Part shown: positions 22,957 through 29,828 of the stretch, one piece after another
How positions within the stretch are numbered: the first letter of the stretch is position 1
How the letters are laid out: the number at the start of each line of letters is the position of its first letter
Source: Bacteroidaceae bacterium
GTDB taxonomy: Bacteria; Bacteroidota; Bacteroidia; Bacteroidales; Bacteroidaceae
Direction of reading: 5' to 3'
Assembly: GCA_017651245.1 (NCBI GenBank)
Contig: JAGCDQ010000075.1
Location: 1 to 34,983 of the forward strand
Length of the DNA: 34,983 bases
Position numbers and translations under genes: made by a program
Notes under the pieces: model-generated
What the model was told of the DNA's origin: nothing
Seen by the model: only the letters and a program-made list of their open reading frames with translations
Databases searched by the model: none

Positions 22957-24954
22957 ATGAGGTGGTTGTTTCCCATATTCTGCTCGATGTCCTGTCTGCT
23001 GATGCAGGCACAGGACGTGGTGCATCTGGACGATGTTCAGGTGGTGGCACATCGTCGCCTCAAGGATGTGGGTGTGGAGATGACCAAACTCGACACGATG
23101 GTGCTGCATGAGAATATCTCTTTATCGATGGCAGACATTCTGACGAAGCACTCCACCGCTTTTGTGAAGAGTTATGGTCGTGCCACCGAATCGCTGGTGG
23201 AGTTTCGGGGTACATCGCCCTCTCATACACAGGTGACTTGGAACGGGATGCGCATCAACTCGCCCATGTTGGGCACACTCGACTTCTCCACCGTCCCTGC
23301 CTATTTCATAGATGAGACGCGTCTCTATCATGGAGCCTCCTCCATCAATCTGACGGGTGGCGGTTTGGGAGGTGCTGTTGAGATGGTGAACATCCCTGTC
23401 GAGAAAAAAGGGTGGGGTATGCAGTTTGTGCAGGGCATTGGTTCGTTCGATACCTACGACGATTTTCTTCGTCTCACCTACAAGAACCAACGCCTCACCT
23501 TTTCCACACGAGTCGTCTATTCCACCTCCGACAATGACTACAAATACACTAACTTCGACAAGAAGACGGATGTGTATGACCAGCAGGGCAATTGGTTGAC
23601 TTCCTATCATCCAGAGGAACGCAACAAGAGTGGTTATTTTGACGATTTCCATGCGTTGCAGGAACTCTACTACGATGCAGGCAAAGGTCATCAGTTGGGT
23701 GCATCCGTCTGGCTGACGCATTCCAAACGTGGATTGCCCTTCTTGAGTGTGGATTATAAGGATGACAGCGATTTCAAGAACGAGCAACGCAACAACACCT
23801 TGCGTACAGTCCTTTCGTGGGATATCCTGAGGGAAAAGACCAAGTGGGCAATGAAGGCAGGTTTTTCCTATGCAGATATAGGTTATGAGTACTTCACCAC
23901 ACGACAGGAGATGAAGACTTCCATCACCAGCTCACGCAGTTACTCCAACATGGCTTTCCTTTCCGCTCATGCTGATTGGATGCTCTCGTCACAGTTCATG
24001 CTGATGGGAGGCTTGGATGTGTATGAAACCCATGTGAACAGTCACGACCGCAGTCCTTTCCATATCGGCAAGAATTTCGACAAAGGGCGTCCTGAGTATC
24101 ATGCTGATGTGCAAGCCCGTTGGCGACCTGTGGAACCCTTCTCTTTGGCGGCAGTGGTGCGTGAGGAGGTGTATAAAGACGATTGGGTGGCACCCATTCC
24201 TGCCCTCTTTGCTGATTTGATTCTATGGAAACCTTGGAACGTGGTGCTGAAAGCCTCTGTGGCACGTAATTACCGCTATCCCACGATGGACGATCTCTAC
24301 TTCCAGCCAGGAGGCAACCCCGACCTGCGTCCCGAGAAAGGCTTCACGTATGATATGGGTGTGGAATTTGCCGTGAAGAAGGCACGTTGGACATTGACGG
24401 GGAATGTGACAGCCTTCGATTCCCACATCAAGGACTGGATTCTTTGGACGCCCAACACCAAAGGTTTTTGGGAACCTTCCAACGTGAAGAAGGTGCATAA
24501 CTACGGAGTGGAATGTTCGGTGGATGGTAGTTGGCTGATGGCAAAAGACCTGAAACTGAGCCTTGCCACCAACTTTGCTTGGACGCCCTCCAAGAATGTA
24601 GGTGAGCAGGTGAATGATAACGATGCCAGTTATGGGAAGCAATTGTGCTATGTGCCCAAGACCTCAGCCAATATCAATGCGCGGCTTCAATGGCGCACTT
24701 GGATGCTTGCTTATCAGTGGAGCCACTACTCCGAACGCTACACCACCACCAGCAATGAAGTCAACTACATCACAGGACGCCTGAAACCCTACTACATGAC
24801 GGATATCTCTCTGGAGAAGATTTTCCGTTGGCATTGGATGGAGTGTGCGGTGAAAGGAGTGTGCAACAACCTCTTCTCCACTCAGTACGTCACCGTTCTG
24901 TCACGTCCCATGCCTCGTCGCAACTACGAAATCTATCTGACCATCAAACTATAA
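22957..24954 (+). CDS. btuB: TonB-dependent cobalamin receptor, BtuB-like
   Basis: A 665-residue outer-membrane receptor. A signal peptide (MRWLFPIFCSMSCLLMQAQD) is followed by a TonB-box-like LDDVQVVAHRR. The plug domain has LSMADILTKHSTAFVKSYG, ATESLVEFRGTSPSHTQVTW and GAVEMVNIPVEK. The 22-stranded barrel follows, with YRYPTMDDLYFQPGGNPDLR (about 428-447) and an aromatic C-terminal strand MPRRNYEIYLTIKL. Length and motifs match BtuB-type receptors that take up cobalamin with BtuG and ExbBD-TonB energy. The position between BtuG-like and BtuF-like genes supports cobalamin as substrate, though siderophore receptors share the fold. Confidence 0.88.
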   Translation: MRWLFPIFCSMSCLLMQAQDVVHLDDVQVVAHRRLKDVGVEMTKLDTMVLHENISLSMADILTKHSTAFVKSYGRATESLVEFRGTSPSHTQVTWNGMRINSPMLGTLDFSTVPAYFIDETRLYHGASSINLTGGGLGGAVEMVNIPVEKKGWGMQFVQGIGSFDTYDDFLRLTYKNQRLTFSTRVVYSTSDNDYKYTNFDKKTDVYDQQGNWLTSYHPEERNKSGYFDDFHALQELYYDAGKGHQLGASVWLTHSKRGLPFLSVDYKDDSDFKNEQRNNTLRTVLSWDILREKTKWAMKAGFSYADIGYEYFTTRQEMKTSITSSRSYSNMAFLSAHADWMLSSQFMLMGGLDVYETHVNSHDRSPFHIGKNFDKGRPEYHADVQARWRPVEPFSLAAVVREEVYKDDWVAPIPALFADLILWKPWNVVLKASVARNYRYPTMDDLYFQPGGNPDLRPEKGFTYDMGVEFAVKKARWTLTGNVTAFDSHIKDWILWTPNTKGFWEPSNVKKVHNYGVECSVDGSWLMAKDLKLSLATNFAWTPSKNVGEQVNDNDASYGKQLCYVPKTSANINARLQWRTWMLAYQWSHYSERYTTTSNEVNYITGRLKPYYMTDISLEKIFRWHWMECAVKGVCNNLFSTQYVTVLSRPMPRRNYEIYLTIKL

Positions 24955-24966
24955 AAGAAACGCCTT

Positions 24967-26079
24967 ATGAATAAATATCTCTATCTTCTCATTGGCACAT
25001 TTCTGCTACTGTGTTCGTGTGGGGGCAACACCACTTCTACCTTGGAAGGGGAGGGCGACACCATTCCCATGCAGTATGCCAAGAACATCACGATGGTGCG
25101 CTATGGCGATTGTGTGAAGGTGGAACTCGCGAATCCTTGGGGTGAAGGACTGCTCGGTTCTTACATCTTGGTTCCCTCTGATTCCGAACAATCTCAAACC
25201 TCAAACCTCCAATCTCAAACCATTCTTGTTCCTCTGAAGAACGCCTTGGTCTTCACCGCCGTGCATTGTGGATTGATCTGTGAATTCGGGATGGAGGAGA
25301 GCATAGGCGGTGTGTGTGAGAAGGAGTACATTCATGGACTCACCAAGGAGGTGGTGGATTGCGGCAATGGTATGTCGCCCAATCAGGAGCGCATCATCAA
25401 GCTCCATCCTGATGCGATGTTGGTGTCTCCGTTCGAGAGCAACACAGGGCATGATAAGTTGGGGCAACTCGGCATACCGATTGTGGAATGTGCTGAATAC
25501 ATGGAACCTACGGCTTTGGGGCGTGCAGAGTGGATGAAGTTCTATGGCATCTTGTTTGGCAAGGAGAAAGAGGCGAATGCGATGTTCGAGGCATTGGTGG
25601 CTCGCTACGACAGCTTGAGTGCCTTGGTGAAGAACTCCGACAAGCGTCCTCGCATCCTCTCCGAAGAGCTGTATGGTAACGTGTGGTATCAGCCCGGCGT
25701 TCACAGCACCATCGGTCAACTCTATGCTGATGCAGGGGCACAGACAGCGTTTCCTGAGTACACGCAGAGTGGTTCCGTGCCACTGTCGGTCGAGCAAGTG
25801 TATGCCACTGCTCACGATGCCGATGTTTGGTTGATGCGCTACGATTCTGACGCCACCATGAGTCTTGCCGAACTGGGTGCCCAAGCCGATGTCTATCCCC
25901 GTTTCGAAGCCTTCAAGAAGGGCAATGTATGGGGTTGCAACACACGCACCTCTTACTTCTACGAGCGTTCACCCTTCCATCCCGACCGCATGCTCTCCGA
26001 CATCATTCAGATCACCCATCCTGAGATCTCGCTCCAAGAGCCCATGTACTTCTACAAGAAACTTGGTGCTAAACAATAA
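24967..26079 (+). CDS. btuF: Cobalamin ABC transporter binding protein, BtuF-like
   Basis: A 370-residue lipoprotein (MNKYLYLLIGTFLLLCSCGG; cysteine 16 or 18 lipidated). The two-lobe helical-hinge fold of class III binding proteins is shown by ALVFTAVHCGLICEFGMEES, VVDCGNGMSPNQERIIKLHP, DAMLVSPFES, KLGQLGIPIVECAEYMEPT and WMKFYGILFGKEKEANAMFE. It delivers cobalamin to the BtuCD importer in the periplasm; siderophores or heme remain possible by fold alone. Four heptanucleotide repeat units (25192-25219) encode the SQTSNLQSQT stretch (about 76-85) in a region before the first ligand-binding lobe. Downstream comes the BtuC-like permease, with more repeat units in the gap. No ATPase follows. Confidence 0.87.
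   Translation: MNKYLYLLIGTFLLLCSCGGNTTSTLEGEGDTIPMQYAKNITMVRYGDCVKVELANPWGEGLLGSYILVPSDSEQSQTSNLQSQTILVPLKNALVFTAVHCGLICEFGMEESIGGVCEKEYIHGLTKEVVDCGNGMSPNQERIIKLHPDAMLVSPFESNTGHDKLGQLGIPIVECAEYMEPTALGRAEWMKFYGILFGKEKEANAMFEALVARYDSLSALVKNSDKRPRILSEELYGNVWYQPGVHSTIGQLYADAGAQTAFPEYTQSGSVPLSVEQVYATAHDADVWLMRYDSDATMSLAELGAQADVYPRFEAFKKGNVWGCNTRTSYFYERSPFHPDRMLSDIIQITHPEISLQEPMYFYKKLGAKQ
25192..25219. repeat. Four-unit heptanucleotide repeat inside btuF
   Basis: TCTCAAA, CCTCAAA, CCTCCAA, TCTCAAA in tandem, in the same family as at 7257-7326. It encodes SQTSNLQSQT in frame. Confidence 0.8.
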
Positions 26080-26080
26080 A

Positions 26081-26094
26081 CCTCAAACCTCAAA
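26081..26094. repeat. Heptanucleotide repeat between btuF and btuC
   Basis: CCTCAAA twice, then CCCCAA up to the btuC ATG at 26100. The repeats occupy the whole space between the btuF stop and the btuC start, where a ribosome-binding site would lie. Confidence 0.7.
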
Positions 26095-26099
26095 CCCCA

Positions 26100-27098
26100 A
26101 TGAAACTCCGCATCTCTCTACTGATTATAGGTGTTGTGGCACTCTTCGTCCTCAACCTTTTCATGGGTTCCGTCCACATCGACCCCTCTGAGGTGTTCCA
26201 GACCTTGCTTCATGGTGATTCAGCCAACGAAGCCATTGCGTATATCATTTTGGGTTCGAGACTTCCCACTGCACTCACGGCGATGCTGGCTGGTGCAGGA
26301 CTTGCCACCGCAGGTCTTCTTCTCCAGACCTCTTTCCACAACCCGCTGGCTGGTCCTTCCATCTTGGGTATCTCCTCGGGTGCCAACCTCGGCGTGGCGA
26401 TTGTGATGCTTTCATTTGGCGGTACCATCACGGCAGGACTCTATTCTTGGAGCGGCTATCTTGCCATCGTGGGTGCAGCCTTCTTGGGTTCCCTGCTCAT
26501 CATGGGCTTGCTCCTGCTGTTCTCGTCGTTGCTGAAGAACAACCTCATGCTGCTCATCACTGGTATCATGATGGGGTACATCACCTCCTCGCTCATTTCC
26601 CTGCTCAATTTCCTGGCATCGGTGGAGAACATCCAGAGTTTCCTCATTTGGGGCATGGGCAACTTCAACAGCGTCTCCATGCAACAGATGCCCATCTTCG
26701 CTTCCATGTGCCTCATCGGTCTCTTCCTTGCCCTCTTGCTGATGAAGCCCCTCAATGCCATCCTCTTGGGTGAGTCGTACGCCACCAACCTTGGCATTGA
26801 CATCCAGCGCACCCGCAATCTCCTTTTGCTTGCCACAGGCTTGCTCACCGCTGTCATCACCGCCTATTGTGGACCTGTCGCCTTTCTCGGATTAGCCACC
26901 CCCCATGTGGCGTTCCTCCTGTTGGGCACCTCCAATCATCGTGTGCTGCTGCCTGTCACCATGCTGACCGGAGCCGTCTTGGCACTCCTTTGCAATCTCC
27001 TTTGCACCCTGCCATCCACCACGGTCATCCCTCTCAACGCCGTTACCCCCATTCTCGGCGCTCCCGTCATCCTCTACATCATTCTCCGCCGCCGCTAA
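26100..27098 (+). CDS. btuC: Cobalamin ABC transporter permease, BtuC-like (FecCD family)
   Basis: A 332-residue inner-membrane permease with about ten hydrophobic helices. FecCD signatures are present: SRLPTALTAMLAGAGLATAG, NPLAGPSILGISSGANLGVA, WGMGNFNSVSMQQMP, ESYATNLGIDI, CGPVAFLGLATPHVAFLLLG (the ATPase-facing region) and NAVTPILGAPVILYIILRRR at the end. It would form a dimer with an ATPase partner and BtuF. The ATPase gene usually follows, but the next 1.2 kb contains only repeats and no Walker motifs. It is last in the operon, ended by a hairpin at 27160. The RLPR motif is altered to SRLPTAL, within family variation. Confidence 0.88.
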   Translation: MKLRISLLIIGVVALFVLNLFMGSVHIDPSEVFQTLLHGDSANEAIAYIILGSRLPTALTAMLAGAGLATAGLLLQTSFHNPLAGPSILGISSGANLGVAIVMLSFGGTITAGLYSWSGYLAIVGAAFLGSLLIMGLLLLFSSLLKNNLMLLITGIMMGYITSSLISLLNFLASVENIQSFLIWGMGNFNSVSMQQMPIFASMCLIGLFLALLLMKPLNAILLGESYATNLGIDIQRTRNLLLLATGLLTAVITAYCGPVAFLGLATPHVAFLLLGTSNHRVLLPVTMLTGAVLALLCNLLCTLPSTTVIPLNAVTPILGAPVILYIILRRR

Positions 27099-27159
27099 AC
27101 GACATGTTCAGCTAAGACCTCAGTCATCAGACCTCGTCTTCCCTCTCTCCATTTTTTTG

Positions 27160-27181
27160 TTCCCCAATAGGGGAAATTTTG
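27160..27181 (+). terminator. Terminator of cobalamin-uptake operon
   Basis: TTCCCC-AATA-GGGGAA stem-loop followed by ATTTTG, 62 bases after the btuC stop. Confidence 0.55.
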
Positions 27182-27211
27182 TTACCCTATGAGAGAAATA
27201 GTATAAAATAA

Positions 27212-27444
27212 CCTAACAACCTAACATTTGTCCTCAAATGGATTGTGGTTCAGTTAGTTGTCTACGTTAGGTCTTGTGTGAAGACCTAACACAGACCTAA
27301 CACTCACCACATCAGGCAACACTCTGAGGAATATCTATGTGAGATTAAATGTTAGGTCTATGTTAGGTGTTTGGGAAAGACCTAACGTTTCTCAATCCCT
27401 TTGTACATCAGGGTTTGAGGCTTGTCATGTTAGGTTGTTAGGTC
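27212..27444. repeat. Array of GTTAGGTC/GACCTAAC octamers in both orientations
   Basis: GTTAGGTC occurs at 27266, 27351 and 27437, and GACCTAAC at 27283, 27294 and 27379. Partial copies are CCTAAC at 27212 and 27220, GTTAGGT at 27362 and GTTAGGTT at 27429. Some pairs form hairpins, for example GTTAGGTC-N9-GACCTAAC at 27266-27290 and GTTAGGT-N10-GACCTAAC at 27362-27386. Confidence 0.75.
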
Positions 27445-27564
27445 TTTTTGAGAAATACTCTTTTTTTTGTTCCCCCACGAGAAAAAATTTGCTCCCCCGT
27501 GAGAAAAATATTTTTCCCTAACTAGGCAGAAAAAGTGCTTCCCCCTAAGGAAAAATTTTGCAGC

Positions 27565-27594
27565 CCCTAAGGGTAACAAAAATTTCCCTTAGGG
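27565..27594. repeat. CCCTAAGGG/CCCTTAGGG hairpin with related copies upstream
   Basis: CCCTAAGGG at 27565-27573 pairs with CCCTTAGGG at 27586-27594 over 9 bp. Degenerate units of CCCC-rich then A-rich sequence precede it at 27471-27560, including CCTAACTAGG at 27517-27526. Confidence 0.6.
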
Positions 27595-27607
27595 ATTGCA
27601 AAAAAAT

Positions 27608-27640
27608 GCCGACAGCTCTCTTAGGTTTTGCTGTCGGCAA
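27608..27640. repeat. 10-bp hairpin TGCCGACAGC/GCTGTCGGCA
   Basis: A perfect 10-bp stem with a 13-base loop. Two direct copies of GATGCTTTGCCG follow at about 27645 and 27667, the latter ending in a TTGCCG-T-CGGCAA palindrome. Confidence 0.6.
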
Positions 27641-27729
27641 AACGATGCTTTGCCGCCGCCTCTTTGATGCTTTGCCGTCGGCAATTAAAAAACCACCCCT
27701 CTTGGAGTCCGCTTGACACTCTCTGGAAG

Positions 27730-27771
27730 TCCGCTTGGCTCGGACTCCCCTTCCGCTTGGCTTGGACTCCC
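27730..27771. repeat. 20-base direct repeat, period 22
   Basis: TCCGCTTGGCTCGGACTCCC at 27730-27749 recurs at 27752-27771 with one mismatch (C to T). The first copy lies in an AGTCCG-CTTGGCT-CGGACT hairpin with a 7-base loop. Confidence 0.65.
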
Positions 27772-27792
27772 AATAACCTGCCTCTGCTGGAT

Positions 27793-27873
27793 AATAAGCG
27801 TTCCTTATTGAGCAATAACCCACCCTTATTCAGGAATAAGTGCCACTTATTGAGAAATAGTCGTCATCTATTT
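27793..27873. repeat. Array of four 5-6-bp hairpins with 7-nt loops, period about 21
   Basis: AATAA-GCGTTCC-TTATT, AATAA-CCCACCC-TTATT, AATAA-GTGCCAC-TTATT and AAATAG-TCGTCAT-CTATTT follow one another with 3-4 base spacers. The arms are nearly constant and the loops differ. The spacers allow alternative pairings (TTATT-spacer-AATAA). Confidence 0.8.
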
Positions 27874-28072
27874 GAAAAAAAGATTTAGAAAAATTTGGAA
27901 GATAGGGAAAAATGTTGTTAATTTGCAACCGAGAGAGTGCTCTATGTGCTTTCTGTGCGGTGCTTCGGTGCCGTGCCTTATTGGATAAATAGAAGCGTTA
28001 TGCTCTTTCTTGCAAGCTGAAAACCTAGGAAATTTTCAATCATTGCAAAGAATGTTTTGAGAGGCTCGTGTG

Positions 28073-28255
28073 CTACAGAGGTGCTCTAAAACAAATGAAG
28101 ACGGACATAGCGGCTTCACGCGTTATTGCGTGGAACTGCGTATTGGTAACCATCTTATTTGTTTGGGCAATTCCTAGGGCCTTCAGCTTGAAGATGTGGA
28201 CATACAGTTCCACGCTTCTTGTGTGAATATAATTGCCTTTGTATGGAACTGACAT
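28073..28255 (-). CDS. Possible small protein in gap (weak)
   Basis: A 60-codon open frame on the minus strand. The middle, SVELYVHIFKLKALGIAQTN followed by TQFHAITREA, looks protein-like, with no low-complexity bias. There is no clear promoter or ribosome site, and the same DNA holds inverted repeats (28128-28138 with 28205-28215), so it may equally be a structured RNA or chance. Divergent from the FtsK cluster. Function not recognised. Confidence 0.2.
   Translation of the reverse strand: MSVPYKGNYIHTRSVELYVHIFKLKALGIAQTNKMVTNTQFHAITREAAMSVFICFRAPL
28128..28215. repeat. 11-bp inverted repeat upstream of FtsK cluster
   Basis: GCGTGGAACTG at 28128-28138 is repeated inverted at 28205-28215. 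A nested hairpin CACGC/GCGTG lies at 28118-28132 and CTTCA/TGAAG near 28180-28192. Confidence 0.5.
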
Positions 28256-28321
28256 GGAATGTTGACAGGCTCACACTTCTTTTGTTGTGTTATATATACT
28301 AATAATTTTAAATTAGAATTT

Positions 28322-28630
28322 ATGGAAGATACTTTTTATTTATTGATGCTGAGACTTCTTTCTGATTCAAAAAAATTTGAAGCATTCAAAGATTGTCTTT
28401 TACAATTACCTGAGAGTATAAAGGATAATCCAGAAATAGGACGGCTTCTCAGTTGTCCCAATTATGATGACCTAGACTTGTTCAAAGACTCTTTCACTTC
28501 CCTGAACGAAATACAACAACATATCATTATTAAACTAATAATGCACCTTAAACACAACGGACAAATAGATGGTGCCATTCGTGTTATTCAGCAATATATA
28601 AAAACTAAAGAAGAAGAAAATATAGACTGA
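28322..28630 (+). CDS. Small acidic helical protein, first gene of FtsK cluster
   Basis: A 102-residue protein from the ATG at 28322; an earlier in-frame ATG at 28259 adds residues lacking similar composition. It is soluble, mostly helical by pattern and acidic: MEDTFYLLMLRLLSDSKKFE, CLLQLPESIKDNPEIGRLLS, then IQQHIIIKLIMHLKHNGQID and a charged end. Not recognised. Its A+T-rich sequence matches the next gene, 16 bases away on the same strand. A weak TAATTTTA box with TTTG 18 bases upstream (28281-28310) could be its promoter. As first gene of the cluster it may be regulatory or a small component. Confidence 0.6.
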   Translation: MEDTFYLLMLRLLSDSKKFEAFKDCLLQLPESIKDNPEIGRLLSCPNYDDLDLFKDSFTSLNEIQQHIIIKLIMHLKHNGQIDGAIRVIQQYIKTKEEENID

Positions 28631-28646
28631 AAATACTTCAATAAAT

Positions 28647-29795
28647 ATGGCAAAGAACATAACATCAATAAAGGATTTAGTCATACAGTTTATGACTAAT
28701 GGTAAAGAAATTGAGAGCAAGGCTGAGAAAGGTGATTCGGAATCCTGCTTTCAAATGGGTATGTCTCATTTACTTGGCATTAATACATCTATAGATTTTG
28801 AGAAAGCTGCTCAATACTTTGGAGATAAATCTTTGGCTGATGATCCAGATGCCAATCGTTTATTAGGTTTTATTGCAGAATGTGAAGGAAAGTTTGGGGA
28901 GGCATTTCAGTATTATGCTAAGACGGGAAAATCTACAAGATCATATTTGCAAAAAGTATATGAGGAAAGAGGGAATCTGCAAAGCTATCTAAAAAAGTTA
29001 AATCTTCCCGACATATTCCTCAATAAGGAAATCACAGCAATTTTATATGATTATATAAAAGATGGTTCCCCGATTCTGCCTAAAATAAAGATTGCATATA
29101 TATGTGAAGACGAACAAACATTTTTAAAAGAAATTCAGGCACTTGTAGAGGGTGGGGATTTGTTCTCGGCTAAAAGATGGTTGCAAATTGGTAATGTTGG
29201 TGTGGAGAATCCTTTGTTCGCCACTATTGAGAAGAAATCGATAGAATTAATGATGGGCTCAAATCCGCCTGAGAAGTTTGATGTGATTGTTGTTGATGGA
29301 AGTTCTTTGGTTTCAGATTTGGAAAAATCATCTTCTTCTAATGAGATAAAGTCTGTATGTGATGAGGCTTCAAAAATGTGTAAAAAAGGATGGTGCGAGA
29401 AAGTGCCCCCAATAATAGACTCATATAAAAGGGCGTTTGAACAGGAAGAAGCAGAACGTAAAAGGAGGGAAGCAGAACGCAGAAAAAAGGAGGAAGAAGA
29501 GGAACGCAGAAGGAAAAAGGAAGAGGAGCTCAAAAGGAAAAAAGAAGAGGAGGAACTCAGAAAGAAAAAAGAGGTGGAACGTCTAAGAGAACAAAACAGG
29601 AGAGCAATGCGTGTTTTCGACATATTTATGGTTGTCGGATATATCGGTTTCTTATTGTGGTTTACACATCTTTTCGATGATAATGGGGAAATTAGTATTC
29701 CTGGAATTCTCGCCTCCCATTTTATATGTTGTATTCCCTTCGTCTTCATTTGGTTGGTAATAAGTAACAATATAAAGAAAAGATTTGATTTATAA
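28647..29795 (+). CDS. Sel1-like, coiled-coil, two-TM protein
   Basis: A 382-residue protein. Residues 20-110 resemble Sel1/TPR-like repeats (AEKGDSESCFQMGMSHLLGI, FEKAAQYFGDKSLADDPDAN, GKFGEAFQYYAKTG). The middle is helical and unassigned. Residues 262-320 are an uninterrupted E/K/R coiled coil. Two hydrophobic helices follow (about 324-341 and 352-374), ending in a short basic tail (NNIKKRFDL). No signal peptide. The topology suggests a cytoplasmic N-terminal body tethered to the inner membrane by a C-terminal hairpin. In the cluster it is the only protein with membrane segments, so it is the natural anchor for the soluble FtsK-like ATPase that follows 33 bases later; that is inference. The gene is notably A+T-rich. 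Confidence 0.75.
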   Translation: MAKNITSIKDLVIQFMTNGKEIESKAEKGDSESCFQMGMSHLLGINTSIDFEKAAQYFGDKSLADDPDANRLLGFIAECEGKFGEAFQYYAKTGKSTRSYLQKVYEERGNLQSYLKKLNLPDIFLNKEITAILYDYIKDGSPILPKIKIAYICEDEQTFLKEIQALVEGGDLFSAKRWLQIGNVGVENPLFATIEKKSIELMMGSNPPEKFDVIVVDGSSLVSDLEKSSSSNEIKSVCDEASKMCKKGWCEKVPPIIDSYKRAFEQEEAERKRREAERRKKEEEEERRRKKEEELKRKKEEEELRKKKEVERLREQNRRAMRVFDIFMVVGYIGFLLWFTHLFDDNGEISIPGILASHFICCIPFVFIWLVISNNIKKRFDL

Positions 29796-29828
29796 AAAGG
29801 TAAGAAAATATCACAAATAGAGATTAAG

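Larger units (their letters stand above)
27099..28321. other. 1.2-kb non-coding region of stacked palindromic repeats
   Basis: No plausible long gene was found on either strand. From left to right it holds a TTCCCC/GGGGAA hairpin (27160-27175), a GTTAGGTC array (27212-27444), CCC..GGG hairpins (27517-27594), a GCCGACAGC hairpin (27608-27640), AGTCCG direct repeats (27730-27771), four AATAA-N7-TTATT-type hairpins (27793-27873), then a stretch to 28321 with few repeats and a hairpin pair at 28128-28215. It separates the cobalamin operon from the FtsK cluster and could mark the edge of an acquired segment. Confidence 0.7.

Noticed and set aside
27212-27873. CRISPR array
   Set aside because: Repeats are only 5-8 bases, inverted and irregular; there is no constant 24-40 base repeat and no cas gene.
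27628-27888. Frames on both strands in the palindrome region
   Set aside because: Their residues repeat every seven because of the 21-base DNA period; they reflect repeat structure, not a gene.
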